Shown here piece by piece: positions 61,617 to 64,000 of a DNA stretch of 64,000 nucleotides (within the stretch, counting starts at the first letter, position 1; each line of letters begins with the position of its first letter). A model generated the notes under the pieces. The model was not told the DNA's origin. It saw only the letters and a list, made by a program, of their open reading frames with translations, and did no database searches. This DNA comes from an uncultured Bacteroidales bacterium (GTDB taxonomy: Bacteria; Bacteroidota; Bacteroidia; Bacteroidales; WCHB1-69), in the NCBI GenBank assembly GCA_905233625.1, contig CAJOFJ010000002.1, positions 83,284-147,283 on the forward strand, read 5' to 3'. Made by a program: the position numbers and the translations under genes.

Positions 61617-61650
61617 CGAAAAAAAAACCGCAGCTCAAAAAGCCGCGGTT
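61617..61650 (-). terminator. Rho-independent terminator of the pip-like gene unit
   Basis: On the minus strand AACCGCGGCT pairs with AGCTGCGGTT (one mismatch) across TTTTG and is followed by at least seven T. It lies 30 bases after the stop at 61681. Confidence 0.85.
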
Positions 61651-61680
61651 GGATATGATTTAATGGAATCAAATATTTGA

Positions 61681-62565
61681 TTAATCATTTTCCTCCAACC
61701 ATTTCTCCAAAATTTCGCAATACTTGTCAGTCTGTTCGACGAAGCAAGTGTGGCGTGCGCCTTTGAAGACCTCCCAGCGGCTGTTGGGAATATTCTCGTA
61801 GAGCGAGGCAGCCACCACCGGGGTGCAGATGTCGCGGGTACCGCTGCAAATCAGGCAGGGCTGCTTGATTTCGTTGAGGCGGTCGGTGTATTCGAAATCG
61901 GACAAATCGCCCAGAGGTTGGTATTCGTTGGGTCCCCAGCCGTAGAGATAAGCTTCATTGCCGGCGCGTTTAGGGCGGCGGAGGCATTCGGGCGAGTTCT
62001 CGTCGATGCTGATGACGTAACGCTCATAATAGTGGTCGTTGGCACGAAGATAGTCGGGGTCGTCCCACTTTCCAGCGGCTTCGGCGCGGCGGATGGACTC
62101 CTGGTCCTCTTCCGACATGTATTTGATGAGCCGGTGTTGCTCGCTGGCCCAGAGAGAGCTGGATGCGAGGCCCGAGGAGAGTATCGCCGACTTGATACCC
62201 TGAGGCTTGCAGTCGATGAGGTAAGCGATAGCTAACATAACACCCCAAGACTGGCCGATGAGGTGGACTTGGTCGATGTGCAGATGCTCGCGCAGGGCGA
62301 TGAGCTCGTTGACCCAGGTCTCTTGGGTCCACAGTTCGGAATGGCCGTCGAGATAGGAGTTGCCGCAGCCTATTTGGTCGTAGGAAATCACTTGGCGGCC
62401 TGTGTCGGCGATGCGGTCGAGCACCTCGAAATAGTTGTGTGTGCTGCCCGGACCGCCATGCAGACAAAGTAGGGCAGGCTTGCTTGAAGGTTCACCGACA
62501 ATGCGGTAATAGGTCTGAAAGCCCAGATAGGGCATGTATCCTTCTCTAATGGGATGTTGTTTCAT
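61681..62565 (-). CDS. Proline iminopeptidase-like alpha/beta hydrolase (S33)
   Basis: A 294-residue peptidase of family S33. LLCLHGGPGSTHNYF is the conserved HGGPG oxyanion motif, IGQSWGVMLAIAYL supplies the nucleophile Ser near residue 105, and TRDICTP plus GARHTCFVEQ near residue 270 supply the Asp and His. Such enzymes release N-terminal proline or act on related amides. It is the last gene of a unit with the 211-residue gene and the methyltransferase-like gene upstream, closed by a strong terminator. Confidence 0.85.
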   Translation of the reverse strand: MKQHPIREGYMPYLGFQTYYRIVGEPSSKPALLCLHGGPGSTHNYFEVLDRIADTGRQVISYDQIGCGNSYLDGHSELWTQETWVNELIALREHLHIDQVHLIGQSWGVMLAIAYLIDCKPQGIKSAILSSGLASSSLWASEQHRLIKYMSEEDQESIRRAEAAGKWDDPDYLRANDHYYERYVISIDENSPECLRRPKRAGNEAYLYGWGPNEYQPLGDLSDFEYTDRLNEIKQPCLICSGTRDICTPVVAASLYENIPNSRWEVFKGARHTCFVEQTDKYCEILEKWLEEND

Positions 62566-62600
62566 AGTGATGATATTTTAGTTCTATTCTAGTAAATATT

Positions 62601-63236
62601 CTACTTCGTTCCGAAGAGGAAACAGCGGAAAAGAGTTTGGGCAGATTCTGTGCCAATCATTTTGCTGACAAGCTTGAAGGTGGGACCATCGTTGATGAGC
62701 CCTTCCACGTAGGCGCTGTTGCGTGCGGTCTTGGCTGTTCGGTCTATGTCGCGGGCGGAGGCGAAGAGATCCAGATAGGTGGTGATCATCTCTGTGGCTA
62801 GGGCAGACAGACGTTTGTTGTCTCCCACTTTGCATACGGTGGGCGGGAGTTTAAGTGAATCGTACCATGCAGGTTTTGTTGCTTTGTCTTTCAAGTCCTG
62901 ATACTTTTCTTTCACCGCCAGCATAGCGGAAAGGTCAACAGGATTCACCAGGGTGTCATACGTCTCCACCATCAGTGTTCGCTTCCACATAGCGGAGATG
63001 AAGTCGTAGGATAGAAGAGGCATATCTTTGGCATAAGGTGTGCATATCAGTGTGTCCATCTTCATCAGGCCGAGGAAAGCCCGCATGGTAAGATACGACA
63101 CACAGGCACAACTATTCCAGTCGTATGACTGCAATTGAAATGTCATCCCCTTGCCGGAAAAAGTCTGGAAAGGACTTACGTCCTTGGAGACGAGTACACC
63201 GTTTTTGGAAAAGAGATCAAGCTTTGAGCCATTCAT
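62601..63236 (-). CDS. Unrecognised protein, weakly ferredoxin-dependent bilin reductase-like
   Basis: A 211-residue cytosolic protein. The ATG at 63236 (MNGSKLDLF) is chosen over a TTG at 63245; it overlaps the end of the methyltransferase-like gene. I do not recognise a sure family. The layout faintly resembles ferredoxin-dependent bilin reductases: an early aromatic-rich strand (FQLQSYDWNSCACVSYLTMR), a middle PLLSYDFISAMWKRTLMVETYD, and a C-terminal VSKMIGTESAQTLFRCFLF that resembles their G-x-E-x-A...R-x-FLF end. A function in tetrapyrrole metabolism is speculative. Confidence 0.45.
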   Translation of the reverse strand: MNGSKLDLFSKNGVLVSKDVSPFQTFSGKGMTFQLQSYDWNSCACVSYLTMRAFLGLMKMDTLICTPYAKDMPLLSYDFISAMWKRTLMVETYDTLVNPVDLSAMLAVKEKYQDLKDKATKPAWYDSLKLPPTVCKVGDNKRLSALATEMITTYLDLFASARDIDRTAKTARNSAYVEGLINDGPTFKLVSKMIGTESAQTLFRCFLFGTK

Positions 63237-64000
63237 AACGCGCAACGGAATAAATGGGTAAGAAAGGAATCAAAATAGGGGTATTCTTGATGTAATTTTG
63301 GTATTCGGGGTCGTTGCCGTAGGTCTCGTTCTGTCGAAGTTCCAACCGGCGTGCACCGCTGAACATGACAAATACGATGCCGATATAGCCAATACCGGCC
63401 ACTATCCATTGCCACCAGCTGAGGTGGGCTCCGATAGCACTAATCAGGACACCAGTCCAGATCACCAACTCTCCGAGGTAGTTGGGGCAACGGACGATGC
63501 GGTACAGTCCAGTATCGACGAAGCGCTTGGGGTTGACCTTTTTAGCGGCAGCCTTCTGCGCATCGCTGACGGCCTCTAACAGAATGCCGCACAATGTCAC
63601 GGCTGCTCCTATCCACGCCCACAGTTCGCTGGCGTGAGGGCCGTTGGCTAAACGAAATGCCACGGGACTCACTTGGGTTACATACAGCAGTGCGCAAAAC
63701 AGCCATACTGTGATAATGACTCCAAGGGGTTTCTGCTTTTGGTTCAACGGGGCATAGAGAATCTTGCGATACTCCGCCGCCTTGCGTTCTCGTATGAGCA
63801 GGTAGGTGCCCAGGCGCAAGCCAAAGATAAACAGCAAGATAAGAAGCAGAATGGTGGGTAGGCTCAGGTTGGCGTGAAATAGGATAGCTATCGTCACAGC
63901 CAATGCCGAGATGCCATAACCGTAACCGACACTGAAGAAATAAATGAAATACTTCCAACCCACTGCCGAAACGGCAAGGGAAACCGCTAAAAGAATGAGT
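63217..64000 (-). CDS. DUF1295/isoprenylcysteine methyltransferase-like membrane protein (partial)
   Basis: The frame continues past the right edge; the apparent start at 63963 is a GTG inside a hydrophobic segment, so the true start is outside. About 261 residues are visible, with at least six membrane helices. The signature RFVDTGLYRIVRCPNYLGELVIWTG and, near the C-terminus, ARRLELRQNETYGNDPEYQNYIKNTP fit the DUF1295/steroid reductase-ICMT fold. The reaction is unknown. Its end overlaps the 211-residue gene by 20 bases. Confidence 0.75.
   Translation of the reverse strand, partial: LILLAVSLAVSAVGWKYFIYFFSVGYGYGISALAVTIAILFHANLSLPTILLLILLFIFGLRLGTYLLIRERKAAEYRKILYAPLNQKQKPLGVIITVWLFCALLYVTQVSPVAFRLANGPHASELWAWIGAAVTLCGILLEAVSDAQKAAAKKVNPKRFVDTGLYRIVRCPNYLGELVIWTGVLISAIGAHLSWWQWIVAGIGYIGIVFVMFSGARRLELRQNETYGNDPEYQNYIKNTPILIPFLPIYSVARYEWLKA

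Overview
The window comes from a member of the Bacteroidota, most likely of the order Bacteroidales. The evidence is the recurrent -7 promoter box TAnnTTTG (usually TATCTTTGC), the lack of obvious Shine-Dalgarno sites, type IX secretion (T9SS) genes (porU, porV, a PorP/SprF-family gene, gldJ), secreted proteins with T9SS C-terminal sorting domains, a SusC-class-era TonB receptor with a carboxypeptidase-like plug extension, and a UpxY-type NusG paralogue. The porU-porV-ispF order is the one I recall from Porphyromonas gingivalis.

Positions 1-17.5 kb are an AT-rich accessory (defence) island. At the left edge is a truncated SDH/Clp-fold protease gene, then a 1.3-kb IS4-family insertion sequence with its transposase. 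From 15.2 kb down to 1.95 kb, ten minus-strand genes are packed with overlaps or gaps of at most 50 bp, with one recognisable promoter at the upstream end. In transcription order they are: a DUF262 protein, a DUF3696 ATPase and a protein with a RelE-like tail; then a four-gene ABC-three-component (ABC-3C) set (PD-(D/E)XK-like nuclease/effector, small middle component, DUF3732 SMC-like ATPase, NA37/YejK-like protein); then a RADAR pair (RdrA ATPase and RdrB adenosine deaminase); and last a small FD(Y/F)-repeat protein that ends exactly inside the IS terminal repeat. Upstream lies a separate ATPase-DUF4276 (TOPRIM) pair, and upstream of that a UpxY/NusG-type antiterminator. The most interesting candidates are the repeat protein as a RADAR partner, the NA37 protein as a fourth ABC-3C subunit, and the chaining of three systems on one apparent transcript.

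Positions 17.6-52.2 kb are chromosomal backbone: T9SS genes (gldJ and porP-like one way, porU and porV the other), ispF, cdsA, an M3 peptidase, the rsfS-ftsH-LUD group, two large T9SS cargo-like proteins, wbqC, clpC with a GT-C-like membrane protein, a glutaminyl cyclase-like lipoprotein, aspartate kinase, a TlpA-type thiol reductase and an M20 dipeptidase. The spacers are filled with heptamer-period AT-rich repeats that sometimes run into gene ends, and by palindromic repeats.

Positions 52.2-64 kb hold tRNA-Leu and two tandem tRNA-Gly genes, two AAA_14/DUF4143 ATPases whose promoter regions both carry a TTGT...ACAA palindrome, gene debris including an 18-codon copy of part of msrA, a cytidylate-kinase-like gene, msrA, a NapH-like ferredoxin, hydrolases, a rhodanese lipoprotein, a TonB-dependent receptor, and a three-gene unit ending in a strong terminator. 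The last gene runs off the right edge.
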